DNA of 64,000 nt from JACKAF01 sp041391485 (GTDB taxonomy: Bacteria > Bdellovibrionota > FAC87 > UBA2466 > JACKAF01): assembly GCA_041391485.1 (NCBI GenBank), contig JAWKNY010000015.1:1-64000 (forward strand), read 5' to 3'. Below are positions 19,159 to 27,575 of the stretch, piece after piece (within the stretch, counting starts at the first letter, position 1; the number at the start of each line of letters is the position of its first letter). Both the position numbers and the translations under genes were made by a program. The notes under the pieces were generated by a model. It did not search any database and had not been told where the DNA came from. It saw nothing but the letters and a program-made list of their open reading frames with translations.

Positions 19159-20192
19159 TTAGAAGGGACCGGTGAACGAGACATCGTTCTTCAGGTTCGA
19201 GGAACTATCGAGTGCCGTCCGCTTGGCTTTTACAAGCCCGCGGGCGGCATTCACTAAATCCCCCACATTCGGATAGTACGCCTGCTCCAACACGGAACTG
19301 CACGGAGTTGGGCAATCCGGTAAAGCGACTCTCTTAATAGGCGCCTTCAGAAATCCAAAACCTTCTTCGGCCACTACCGCACTCACCTCAGCACACGCCC
19401 CAAACTGTGCGTGTCCAATGTCGGTCACGAGCAACCTTCCCGTTTTTCGAACCGATTCCAGCACCGTCGCTTTATCAAGTGGCCGGATCGTTCTGAGATC
19501 GATCACTTCCATCTCAATGCCTTCTTTGAGCAACTCGTCTCGCGCCGCGAGGGCCTCCAAGACTTGGTAGGAAAGCGCAACGCAGGTAAGGTCTTTTCCC
19601 TTGGCGGCTACAACGGCCTTACCTAGCGGTAACGCGTACGCTTCCTCCGGTACTTCGCCTTCTTTGTTGTGAAGCCAGCGGTGTTCGATAAAAACAACCG
19701 GGTTGGGATCGGCAATCGCACCCATGAGCAGGCCCTTACTATCGTAAGGCGTAGAGGAGCGCTACCTTGAGTCCGGGAACATAAGCAAAGAGCGAGTGAA
19801 AGGTCTGGGAGTGCTGAGCGGCTCGCCCCCACCCGCGCCCGACGACACAGCGGATGACAATGGGGACCGACAGAGCGCCGCCCGACATGTACCGCCACTT
19901 GGCGGCGTGGTTGAGCACTTGATCGATCGCAAGGAGCAAGAATTCGCAGCGGGCGTGCACCATGATACAGGGCGCCCTCAATGGCCGCACCAATTCCAAT
20001 TCCCGTAATCGCATTTTCCGAAAGGGGACTGTCGAGTACCCGATCCGGAAATTTTTGAAAAGGCGACAAGGTCGTTCCAAAAACGCCTTTGGGATCGTCC
20101 ACCCCCTCACCGATGACATACAAAGAAGGATCGGCGTCCATCGCCTGCACCGTGGCTTCCGCAATAGCTTCCCAACCTTTTAATCTACGCAT
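19159..20192 (-). CDS. Thiamine-diphosphate E1 beta subunit (transketolase-like; frameshifted)
   Basis: Beta subunit of a 2-oxo-acid-dehydrogenase-type E1 pair. The N-terminus MRRLKGWEAIAEA and the block PLSENAITGIGIGAAIEG are intact. The frame shifts near 19975 to continue with SVPIVIRCVVGRGWG, and again near 19745 (STPYDSKGLLMGA), after which the C-terminal transketolase domain is clean (MEVIDLRTIRPLD). ATG 20192 lies 8 bp inside the alpha-subunit gene. No E2 or E3 gene is near, and the operon otherwise encodes sugar-phosphate enzymes, so a role in sugar modification is more likely than pyruvate oxidation. Confidence 0.8.
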
Positions 20193-21132
20193 AAATATCC
20201 TCGAACATGTCGGACACCACAGGAAGTGGACTACAGTCGGCAAACGTAAAAGCCGCCTCAATTTCCTTTTTGATTTCTATTTCGATGGCGGCGACTGTTT
20301 CCGCGGGGAGTTGTTTAGCGGCCCACGCAAGCGGGCAGCGAGCTTTCCACGCGTCGACTTCTTCTTTAGTACGGTAACCGACTTCATAGTCTTCGGCAGG
20401 GCCCACGTGATCAAACCACCGGCAGGTGGAAAACTCCAGAAGCGTTGGCCCTTCGCCTTTGCGTGCCCGCGCCACCGCTTCACGCGAAGCCTCAAGAACG
20501 GCCGGTAAATCGTAACCATCCACCTTCTTGCCCGGGACGCCGAAAGCTTCTCCTCGTTTATAAATCTCGCAGTCGTTCTGCCTGGCTTTCTGAGGGCTGT
20601 AGGTAGCGTAGTTGTTATTCTCGCAGGCAAAAATTACAGGCAGCTTTTTCAATGCGGCAAAGTTCAAGCATTCGTAGAGGATCCCCTCTTCGCTCCCCCC
20701 ATCGCCAAAATACGCGATAGAGAGTCGGTCTTGCTTGCTCAGTTTAAAAGAAAAGGCGCTACCGACCGCGAGCGGGATAGAACCCGAAACAAGCGCCGAA
20801 GATCCCATCATGCCACGCTCTACATCCACAAGGTGCATGGAGCCGCCCTTGCCTTTGGAGCAGCCTCCCGTTTTTCCAAGAAGTTCGGCAATCATTCTGT
20901 TCGTGGAACCCAGTTTCGCTAGGTAATGGGCATGACACCGGTGGGAGCTGTAAACGCGATCCGAATCGCCTAAATCCAAGCTCAACGCGGCCGGAGCCGC
21001 CTCCTGCCCGATCGACAGGTGTACGGGACACCGCATTTGCTGCTTGGGATAGTGTTCAACGATGGCCTCTTCCACACGGCGAATACGGAGCATTCGGCGG
21101 TAGAGTTCAGTTAGATCTTTTTCTGCGATCAA
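20185..21132 (-). CDS. Thiamine-diphosphate E1 alpha subunit
   Basis: 315 residues, intact. The ThDP motif is GDGGSEEG (143-150) followed by ENNN (171-174); the cofactor-site block SSHRCHAHYLA (62-72) and GKGGSMH (95-101) are typical of E1 alpha. It overlaps both neighbours: ATG within the stop of the isomerase gene, and its stop within the start of E1 beta. In this context it may perform a decarboxylating two-carbon transfer onto a sugar or make an acyl group for one; the reaction is not established. Confidence 0.85.
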   Translation of the reverse strand: MIAEKDLTELYRRMLRIRRVEEAIVEHYPKQQMRCPVHLSIGQEAAPAALSLDLGDSDRVYSSHRCHAHYLAKLGSTNRMIAELLGKTGGCSKGKGGSMHLVDVERGMMGSSALVSGSIPLAVGSAFSFKLSKQDRLSIAYFGDGGSEEGILYECLNFAALKKLPVIFACENNNYATYSPQKARQNDCEIYKRGEAFGVPGKKVDGYDLPAVLEASREAVARARKGEGPTLLEFSTCRWFDHVGPAEDYEVGYRTKEEVDAWKARCPLAWAAKQLPAETVAAIEIEIKKEIEAAFTFADCSPLPVVSDMFEDIYA

Positions 21133-21746
21133 AGACTCATCTCCTGTCTTTGCTGGCGGGACTTAACTTCCTTTTGCTTGAGCGCAATCACTTCATCAAT
21201 CGCTGCGTGAATGAGTAGCAAATGGGCTACCTCAACGGTTCCGTAACGTTCGGAGGGAACGTAAAAGTTGAGATCCCCCATGGCGCTGAGCGGGTTGTCG
21301 GGTTTGAAACCGGAAAGCGTAATCACCGAGCAGCCCCGAAGGCGCGCGGAACGCACGGCATTGAGAATGTTTTCGGATTTCCCGCTGCTGCTGATGGCAA
21401 TTACCAGATCACCGGGGTCACAAAACATCTCTATCGACTTTGAAAAAACATTTTCATAGCCGCAGTCGTTCGCCAAACAGGTGAGCAAAGACGAATCGTT
21501 GAAGGCCGTCGCCCGAATCCCGCCGTTCTTCCAAAGGTCCACCGCTTGGTGACTCGCGATGGCAGCACTGCCGCCGTTGCCAACCAGAGCTACCTTTTTT
21601 GCAGTTTGATCGACGGCCTGGATCATTTTGATCGCCATCTTGAGGCCTTCCGCCGGAAGCACTACGTTGCGGTCCCGTACGACAACCCGAACCTTTTGCA
21701 GACTGCTATTGAAATCAGTCAGTGATTGGAATTCATTCCAAGACAT
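21129..21746 (-). CDS. SIS-domain sugar-phosphate isomerase (GmhA-like)
   Basis: 205 residues from ATG 21746. The phosphosugar-binding loop VGNGGSAAIASH and the second loop ISSSGKSENIL define the SIS fold; SxxS spacing and the following GYENVF resemble D-sedoheptulose-7-phosphate isomerase. Several GmhA-specific positions differ (DLWKNGGIRATAF), so the substrate may be another ketose phosphate. It lies between an HldE-like gene (18 bp upstream) and the E1 pair (4-bp overlap). Confidence 0.8.
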   Translation of the reverse strand: MSWNEFQSLTDFNSSLQKVRVVVRDRNVVLPAEGLKMAIKMIQAVDQTAKKVALVGNGGSAAIASHQAVDLWKNGGIRATAFNDSSLLTCLANDCGYENVFSKSIEMFCDPGDLVIAISSSGKSENILNAVRSARLRGCSVITLSGFKPDNPLSAMGDLNFYVPSERYGTVEVAHLLLIHAAIDEVIALKQKEVKSRQQRQEMSL

Positions 21747-21764
21747 AGGCCCCCCCAAAAGGAC

Positions 21765-23327
21765 TTAAGACAACAACGACTTCACAAATTTAAAGACTGG
21801 TACGGCTTGCACGCTGGATCGGTTACACACAATCTCTACCGCCATCGCACCAACGGCGTTCCCTACAAAACCAATGACCTCGGGCCCCGCCCCGTTGGCG
21901 GCAAGAAGAGAAGTGACGGCGAAGTAAGCGTCCCCCGCTCCCACGCGATCCACGATCTTGCTTGATACCGACAGCGCTTCAAAGATATCGCCTTTTGGCG
22001 TGCGAGTAATCGAGCCGTTGTGGCCACGAGTAATCGTGATAGTGGTTTCGGGATAGCGCCTAGCAAACTGTTCAATGAGATCATGCACCGGCGTGTACTT
22101 TTGTTGCATGGCTAAGCGCAATTCCGGTTCATCAATGGAGATGTACGCGGCCTGTGGGTACTTGGTGACTAGGTTGTATCCCTGGTTGGCACTATTGGTC
22201 TGCACGTTGAGCGCCAGATAAGGAGCCTTCTCTCCGAGTGTGCCGATAATGTCCCGATTCAGGAAACCATGCCCGTAGTCGGCGACCACCACAACGTCGT
22301 AGTTGGGAAGGGTCTCCTCTAGTAGGCCGATGATTTCTTCAGTCAAGGGTTCCGACAAATCGGTATCGGTCAAAAAGGAAACCTGGAACATTTTGGTGAG
22401 AAAGGCTGGCTCGACAAAGCGCCGCTTGATGTTGGTGCACGCGTCTTCACGGTAAAAGAAGCGGTTACGAATCTTTGAGTTCAGTTGGCTTTCGATGAAC
22501 TGCGTTTTTGGATCCTTGGACCCGAGGATCGTCACCAAATCCACGTGATCGGAAAAAGCCGCGATGTGATTGGCACACGCCAGAATCCCACCCGCGAAAC
22601 CCTCTTCGCTCAAGTAGCGGGTCGAAACAATTGTCTCTTTAGGAGACTTCCCAAGTGGCTGGCAGTAGTGGTACTCGTCCACGATTGTATCGCCCAGTAC
22701 GAGCACTCTTAGATTCTTAAGCGCTTTAAGCTGATCGATGATGTCATCGGGGCGGTACTGCTCTCTAAAGTGTTTTAGGTACTGGCGCGCGTGTTCCGGG
22801 TAGACACCGAAATTCTTATTAAGAATCTCGGTGGAACTGAACGTAATATCGTGCGTGAAGTGGAGAATGCCGCCAGCCCGACGGACCGCTTCCTCTTCCG
22901 CATAGATTCCTTTGGTCAGGTCCTTACCCTTTTCCTCGTAGTCGGCACCTTTGACGTACACATCCGGGCGCAGGGCGGAAATCATCTCCACGGCCGTCGG
23001 GAAGTCGCTGATGGTGACGTAATCCACACACTGCAGAGCGGCAATCGACTCTGCGCGTAGGTGGATATTGAACGCAGGCCGACCTGGTCCCTTATTCACA
23101 TGCTGGTCTTTGGTCAGCGAGACGACCAAGATGTCGCCTAAGGTTTTGGCCTCTGCAAGATAGCGGATGTGACCCGGGTGGAGTAAATCAAACACACCGT
23201 GGCACTGCACCACCTTCTTGCCGTGCGCCTTCTCAGCTTCCAGAGCCTCTGTGAGAGCCTCCAAGGTCAGGATTTTATCGCCGGCGCGTCCACGCCGTTC
23301 CGTTTTCTGTTGAAGTTCTTTTTCCAT
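21765..23327 (-). CDS. Bifunctional cytidylyltransferase / PfkB sugar kinase, reversed HldE order
   Basis: 520 residues from ATG 23327 behind GAGAGGG. Residues 38-175 form a RfaE-type nucleotidyltransferase (GVFDLLHPGHIRYL; HxGH at 50-53). Residues about 215-520 form a PfkB kinase ending in DRVGAGDAYFA with catalytic D466. In enterobacterial HldE the kinase comes first; here the order is reversed. It should phosphorylate and nucleotidylate a heptose-like or related sugar made by the SIS isomerase. It is first in the four-gene operon with the E1 pair. Confidence 0.8.
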   Translation of the reverse strand: MEKELQQKTERRGRAGDKILTLEALTEALEAEKAHGKKVVQCHGVFDLLHPGHIRYLAEAKTLGDILVVSLTKDQHVNKGPGRPAFNIHLRAESIAALQCVDYVTISDFPTAVEMISALRPDVYVKGADYEEKGKDLTKGIYAEEEAVRRAGGILHFTHDITFSSTEILNKNFGVYPEHARQYLKHFREQYRPDDIIDQLKALKNLRVLVLGDTIVDEYHYCQPLGKSPKETIVSTRYLSEEGFAGGILACANHIAAFSDHVDLVTILGSKDPKTQFIESQLNSKIRNRFFYREDACTNIKRRFVEPAFLTKMFQVSFLTDTDLSEPLTEEIIGLLEETLPNYDVVVVADYGHGFLNRDIIGTLGEKAPYLALNVQTNSANQGYNLVTKYPQAAYISIDEPELRLAMQQKYTPVHDLIEQFARRYPETTITITRGHNGSITRTPKGDIFEALSVSSKIVDRVGAGDAYFAVTSLLAANGAGPEVIGFVGNAVGAMAVEIVCNRSSVQAVPVFKFVKSLLS

Positions 23328-23468
23328 GCCCTCTCCCTGACGTAACACGGGGCACCGCGCTAGTCCCGGCAAGTGTTAAATTGTTTCTTGGGTTCTACCT
23401 GATCATTTTAGTAGATACCGCCGAGCATGGAAATTGTCATTTCAGAAAAGTCTGTGAGCGAGAGTAGT

Positions 23469-23496
23469 CGGGCACGAGGCGCCAGCCTCGTGCCCG
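23469..23496. repeat. 12-bp perfect palindrome (REP-like)
   Basis: CGGGCACGAGGC (23469-23480) and GCCTCGTGCCCG (23485-23496) pair perfectly around GCCA. No T-run follows on either strand, so a simple terminator is unlikely. It lies between two minus-strand genes, as REP elements often do. Confidence 0.6.
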
Positions 23497-23519
23497 CTAA
23501 CGGAGTAATAATGGAGAGT

Positions 23520-24155
23520 TTAGTCTTCGTTCGTATCGTCAAAACTTACGGTGCTTACGTTTGTCGCAAAGCAGCCATTCATTTCCAAACAGCGGCGACG
23601 CTTGCGACGCGTCGAGTAATACTGGCAACGCGAACAGGTGTTCACGGAGTTGCTGTAGTACCCGAAGTAACTACAAAGTGACGAGAAGCTCCCGACGCTA
23701 CAAAAGAGTGAAAAGTCGATGTTGTAGTAAGCAGACAAGGACGACGGCGTATAGTACCAAGGGTAGTAGTAGTCGTAGTTGATACAGCTATAACCACCGT
23801 TGCTAAAGTTGCAATTCTCCTGATAACCGGGCCACCAGTAGCCGGTGTTCCACCAGGAACTCACCGCGGACCAGGTGTCGTGAAAACCGCGAGCGCCGCC
23901 CGCCTGGCGGACGCTGCTGGAAACACCTTTCGCGTTAAAGCGGCAAGCGTTCGTAGCGCCTTCAAGTTGCGCTTGGGTGATCGTTCCTGCTTTCACATCG
24001 GCAGTCACTTTCCAAGCAACCCAGCATGAAGGTATTGGTTCCGGATCCGTCACCAATAAGGTTCAAGCGTTGAGGCTGCGATCAGGAAGTTCTTCCTGAC
24101 ACGCCAAGATAAAAGGTATTACTAATAATGGTAGTAAAGACCGGACTGAGTTCAT
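23520..24155 (-). pseudogene. Tyr/Cys-rich lipoprotein interrupted by an in-frame TGA
   Basis: ATG 24155, behind GGGGGA, encodes MNSVRSLLPLLVIPFILAC, a clear lipoprotein signal. Codon 31 is TGA (24065-24063) and the same frame then continues uninterrupted for 179 codons. The downstream part is rich in Tyr, Trp, Ser and Cys (WWNTGYWWPGY, INYDYYYPWYYT, VNTCSRCQYYSTRRKRRRC), with about eight cysteines. No family is recognised. The TGA may be a sequencing or real nonsense change, or readthrough; there is no obvious selenocysteine hairpin evidence. Confidence 0.55.
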
Positions 24156-24622
24156 TTTATTTCCCCCGATAAAACAAAACATCGCGGTTTCCGGAAGGCA
24201 CCGGTAAATCCTGCAATCTGTTCCCTGTAAATTGGGATTTACAAATTCTTTGCCAAAACTCTCCAGTGTTACTCACGCTGAATACGCCCTAGACACGGTG
24301 TCTGCAAAGCTTACGCATACGGGAAGGAGAGATTGAAAATCCCCGCGTTCTTCATCACTTAACAGGGTCCCCAAAGACTGGCGAAGGTCTTTACACTTTC
24401 GAAACATCCTAAGTGACTGAGAATACATTGCTTCAGGATCTGGCCTGTTTTGGGGCGTCGGCCGTATACACATGAAAGTGCCCGCCACGGGTGTATAGCG
24501 GCTAAACGATTTAACAGTAATCAAGCGCAATTACAGACGAAAGCGAAAGAGAGGCAAAACGGGAACAGCCCTTGCACTCTAATAGAGTAAGTCCTCGTAT
24601 GTAGTGCATCAGGAGATCAGCC
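24156..24622. other. 467-bp non-coding gap
   Basis: No supported gene. A minus-strand open frame at 24273-24530 (85 codons) has no ribosome site or signal and is considered spurious. The right end contains a sigma54-type promoter match and a CAGGAG ribosome site for the lipoprotein that follows. Confidence 0.5.
24560..24576 (+). promoter_or_regulatory. Sigma54-type (-24/-12) promoter candidate
   Basis: CGGGAACAGCCCTTGCA has GG (24562-24563) and GC (24574-24575) separated by exactly 10 bases, with the TTGCA -12 box. It is followed by CTCTAATAGAGTA, nearly identical to the sequence after the match at 38733. The lipoprotein ATG is 47 bp downstream. Confidence 0.55.
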
Positions 24623-25181
24623 ATGAACCGCATTAAGACCATGCTACCTGCGTTGCTTAGCAGTCTTGTCTTCTTACTCTTCACCGCCTGCGGTGGGGAG
24701 ATAGTACGAACGCGCAGCCAATTCAGCCGGACACCTCCGGTTCTGAACTCAAAAGATCGCTGCTGAAATGCAAAAGGGATTAGAAGAGTACCTCGGTGCT
24801 CAAGTCGATGCCGTTGCAGCCGCTAGCTCAGGTCAATTCGATCTCGGTTTCATTCAAGCCTTACTCGGAAGCGCTCAGAGTTTCGATCGCGATTGGATTC
24901 CGCAAAAATACAACCAATGGCACCTGGCAGCGCTCCAACCCGCAGATTCTAACGACTACCGGCTAACACCGGCGGTTTAATGTGTGAACTCATTTTGGCA
25001 CACGTTGGCTTCACTCGGCATGTCGTCCGTGGTGAACCCTTTGGCCTCAGTGTTGCCGGCGACGGCCCAGGCCGCTTCGCTTGCAACCGTCATTCAGTTT
25101 GCGAACAGCACGCCCTCTACGATTCCACCGTACTGGATCGCTGCCGCACAGAATCAACTCTCTACGTTGGGATTTCATTAG
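24623..25181 (+). pseudogene. Lipoprotein, broken by frameshifts and an in-frame stop
   Basis: ATG 24623 behind CAGGAG begins MNRIKTMLPALLSSLVFLLFTAC, a lipoprotein signal with lipobox FTAC. Shortly after the cysteine the frame changes (STNAQPIQPDTSGSE), then again near 24765 to MQKGLEEYLGAQVDAV. That frame runs to TAA at 24978-24980 and continues beyond it in the same frame (SFWHTLASLGMSSVV) to 25181. The pieces look like one helical periplasmic lipoprotein of about 180 residues. Whether the damage is real or technical is unclear. Unknown family. Confidence 0.5.
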
Positions 25182-25285
25182 CGCTGAGCAGCAAGCCCGC
25201 CCCACATTCTAAAGAAGCTTTTCTTTTTTAGTACCCGCGCGCGTGATAAATTTAGGGAACTTTTCGTCACCCTAAACGAGTCACT

Positions 25286-26047
25286 ATGAAAAATTCAGCG
25301 CTCTACTTGTTCTTCTTAGCCAGTCTAGTTTCTTGCAACATCTACGCACCCTTCCAGAGCAATCTCGGTACCCAAGGGATCTTGGAAGAAGCACTGAAGT
25401 GCTACCGCGACGGCGATATTGCGTGTGCTATTAGCTACTACAATCAGCTTTCAGACGGCTCACTCAAGTCGCGCCAACTTTGCACGGCCTACATGTACAA
25501 GGCGGGGATGGGGCTGAGTCAGTTAATCAACACAACACAAAAATCCAGCGGAATGTTAGAGGCGCTCGCGAACGAACTCGCCCCCTGGAGCAGTACAAAA
25601 GGATCGGATGCCCAAACTGCTGTCACTCATTGCAGTAACTACAAAACACAAGAGAGTGGTGGTACCAACGAGAGAGAGGGTATTCTTTTCAAAGCCATCT
25701 CGATTTTCATGGATTGCGCTGTTCGAATCGCCAAATCGGACCAGATAAACCAGAACGGCGCCGCGGGAAGTTGTGATCATACGGCAAACAACATTGGCAT
25801 ATCTGGAAACGGCACAATCACGAAAGCAGATTTAGATTCGGGGGGTGACAATGGCATAAACGGCAACCTAACGAATGAGCAGGGAATGTGTGATGACGAT
25901 GCCAACGCCTGTGCCACGAACCTCCAGGGTGTCTCGAGTGAGTTAACTGGGGCAGGACTTGGGAACTTCGATACCATCCCGGCAGGTCTCGCTGGTGCCG
26001 CGGCGGCAGCCGCCCGAGGATTCATCATCAACGATTTCACAAACTGA
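25286..26047 (+). CDS. Hypothetical lipoprotein with TPR-like N-terminal part
   Basis: 253 residues. Signal and lipobox MKNSALYLFFLASLVSC place it on a membrane surface. Residues 35-85 (ALKCYRDGDIACAISYYNQL) resemble a single TPR helix pair. The C-terminal third is Asn/Gly-rich with paired cysteines (MCDDDANACATNLQG) and an Ala-rich stretch. It lies 11 bp before the barrel gene, so the two are probably co-transcribed and may form a lipoprotein-barrel pair. No known family. Confidence 0.65.
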   Translation: MKNSALYLFFLASLVSCNIYAPFQSNLGTQGILEEALKCYRDGDIACAISYYNQLSDGSLKSRQLCTAYMYKAGMGLSQLINTTQKSSGMLEALANELAPWSSTKGSDAQTAVTHCSNYKTQESGGTNEREGILFKAISIFMDCAVRIAKSDQINQNGAAGSCDHTANNIGISGNGTITKADLDSGGDNGINGNLTNEQGMCDDDANACATNLQGVSSELTGAGLGNFDTIPAGLAGAAAAAARGFIINDFTN

Positions 26048-26058
26048 TCAGGCCATTT

Positions 26059-27504
26059 ATGAAAAAGTGTCTCTTCGTCCTTATTCTTGTCGCCTTCTCT
26101 CAACCCGCCCTTGCCATCCGCGAGTACCACAAGCTTAGCAAGAGCTTGCGCGCACAAGGCATGGGTGGCGCTTTTTACGCGCTTTCCAACGACGAGTACG
26201 CACTTTTCTACAACCCGGCGGGTTTAAGTTTTTACGACGAAGACTGGCAGCTCATGTTGCCGGTGAACATCAGCGTCGGACAGAACGCCATCTCAAAGTA
26301 CAACTCCATCGTGAGTGCGTTCCAATCTAGCGGCAGCATCAGCAACGTGGCCTCTAGCCTCGATCCGCTGCGCAATCAGCCGTTTTCCGTAAACGCGGGC
26401 TTATTCCCCTATTATCTACAGCAGAACTTCGCGGTGGGAATTCTTTTGGCCGACACGAAGGCTGACTTCGACGTGGTTGGCGCGGGCATCGACACGCAGC
26501 TTAGACTCGCCGCCATGTCTGACTCCGGCCTGGTCGTCGGTTATGGACGCAGCATCGGGCATAACTTACACGTCGGTCTCAATTCTAAATTTCTCTTCCG
26601 CGCTGGCGGTAAAAAGACCTACTCCACGACCGACATCGCTCAAAGCAGCAGCTCTTCGCTCAAGCTAACGGATTTGGGCGGGGCCGGGGGCGGCATCGAT
26701 TTCGATTTGGGCGCTATTTACGAAGTTCCTGAAGGGCTTTTCCCAGGAGCGCTCGGCCACCGTTTCTCACTGACAGTCACCAACCTCCTCGCCAGTTCCT
26801 TCCGCATCGCCGCGCAAGGAAACGCCCCGCAGTTGCCGCGTTATCTTTCGCTAGGCAGTTACACGATTTTTAAAGGCATTGGTCCCATTAACAACTTCAT
26901 TTTCCTACTCGACTTTGCCGAGTTCGGCCTTGGGGGGCAGAGCGACGAGGAGCTAGGTGCGCGATCCGGGAGTTTCTGGAAGCACGTCAACCTTGGTGTG
27001 GAAATGCCGATGGGCCGCATCTTCGCTCTGCGTACTGGATTCCGACAGGGGAACTTCACGCTAGGCTTGGGACTCAATCTCAAATACTTCAAGCTAGACT
27101 TCGCCTGGTACGCCGAAGAACTCGGCACGAAGGTTGGCACCAACTCAGAAAGAAGATTGGGTTTACGCCTCGCCTTCGGCGGCGGCTCATTCAACGAGCG
27201 GGCGGTTGACGCCTCGAGCATTTCTGAACACCGGCAACGACTCAAAGATGTGGCGCGAGCCAGAGACGAAGCCGCACAGAACGAAGACCTCAAAGAGGAC
27301 GGGAAAAAAAAAGGAGCCGCTAAGGAATTGGTCGACCGGCTCCAGGAAGCTGAAAAGAAAGACCCCGCCCCAGGAGACGCCACTCAAAGTGGAGGAGAAC
27401 CCAAGAAAGACGGGGCTGACGGAAACACCTCCGACGGAGGAGACCAAAGCGGAGACGCCGGAGACAGCCCCGCCGTCGAAAAAGACGCCGGAAGCACACC
27501 CTAA
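26059..27504 (+). CDS. FadL/PorV-like outer-membrane barrel with charged C-terminal tail
   Basis: 481 residues with signal peptide MKKCLFVLILVAFSQPALA. The start of the mature protein (LRAQGMGGAFYALSNDEYALFYNPAGL) is the hallmark of the OMPP1/FadL/PorV-type family, and beta strands fill residues 40-375. The last 100 residues (after FNERAVDAS) are a low-complexity Lys/Glu/Asp/Gly tail (KKKGAAKELVDRL, then DGADGNTSDGGDQSG) that should extend into the periplasm or medium. Cargo or partner is unknown. Confidence 0.7.
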   Translation: MKKCLFVLILVAFSQPALAIREYHKLSKSLRAQGMGGAFYALSNDEYALFYNPAGLSFYDEDWQLMLPVNISVGQNAISKYNSIVSAFQSSGSISNVASSLDPLRNQPFSVNAGLFPYYLQQNFAVGILLADTKADFDVVGAGIDTQLRLAAMSDSGLVVGYGRSIGHNLHVGLNSKFLFRAGGKKTYSTTDIAQSSSSSLKLTDLGGAGGGIDFDLGAIYEVPEGLFPGALGHRFSLTVTNLLASSFRIAAQGNAPQLPRYLSLGSYTIFKGIGPINNFIFLLDFAEFGLGGQSDEELGARSGSFWKHVNLGVEMPMGRIFALRTGFRQGNFTLGLGLNLKYFKLDFAWYAEELGTKVGTNSERRLGLRLAFGGGSFNERAVDASSISEHRQRLKDVARARDEAAQNEDLKEDGKKKGAAKELVDRLQEAEKKDPAPGDATQSGGEPKKDGADGNTSDGGDQSGDAGDSPAVEKDAGSTP

Positions 27505-27575
27505 TACGCACTTGTTCTCTTTCTAAAAAACTGCAGAGGTCTGTAGTACAATGGGAGGCCGAAAGAGGACTCTCT

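Noticed and set aside
19159..21132. Pyruvate or branched-chain 2-oxo acid dehydrogenase complex
   Set aside because: E1 alpha and beta are present but E2 and E3 are not, and the operon partners are sugar-phosphate enzymes; calling it a PDH complex would be overclaiming.
23520..24155. Selenoprotein with TGA as selenocysteine
   Set aside because: No SECIS-like hairpin could be argued after the TGA, and the codon lies in a linker rather than a redox motif.
24273..24530. Minus-strand 85-codon open frame in the 24.2-24.6 kb gap
   Set aside because: No ribosome site, signal peptide or recognisable motif; composition fits chance in a GC-rich gap.
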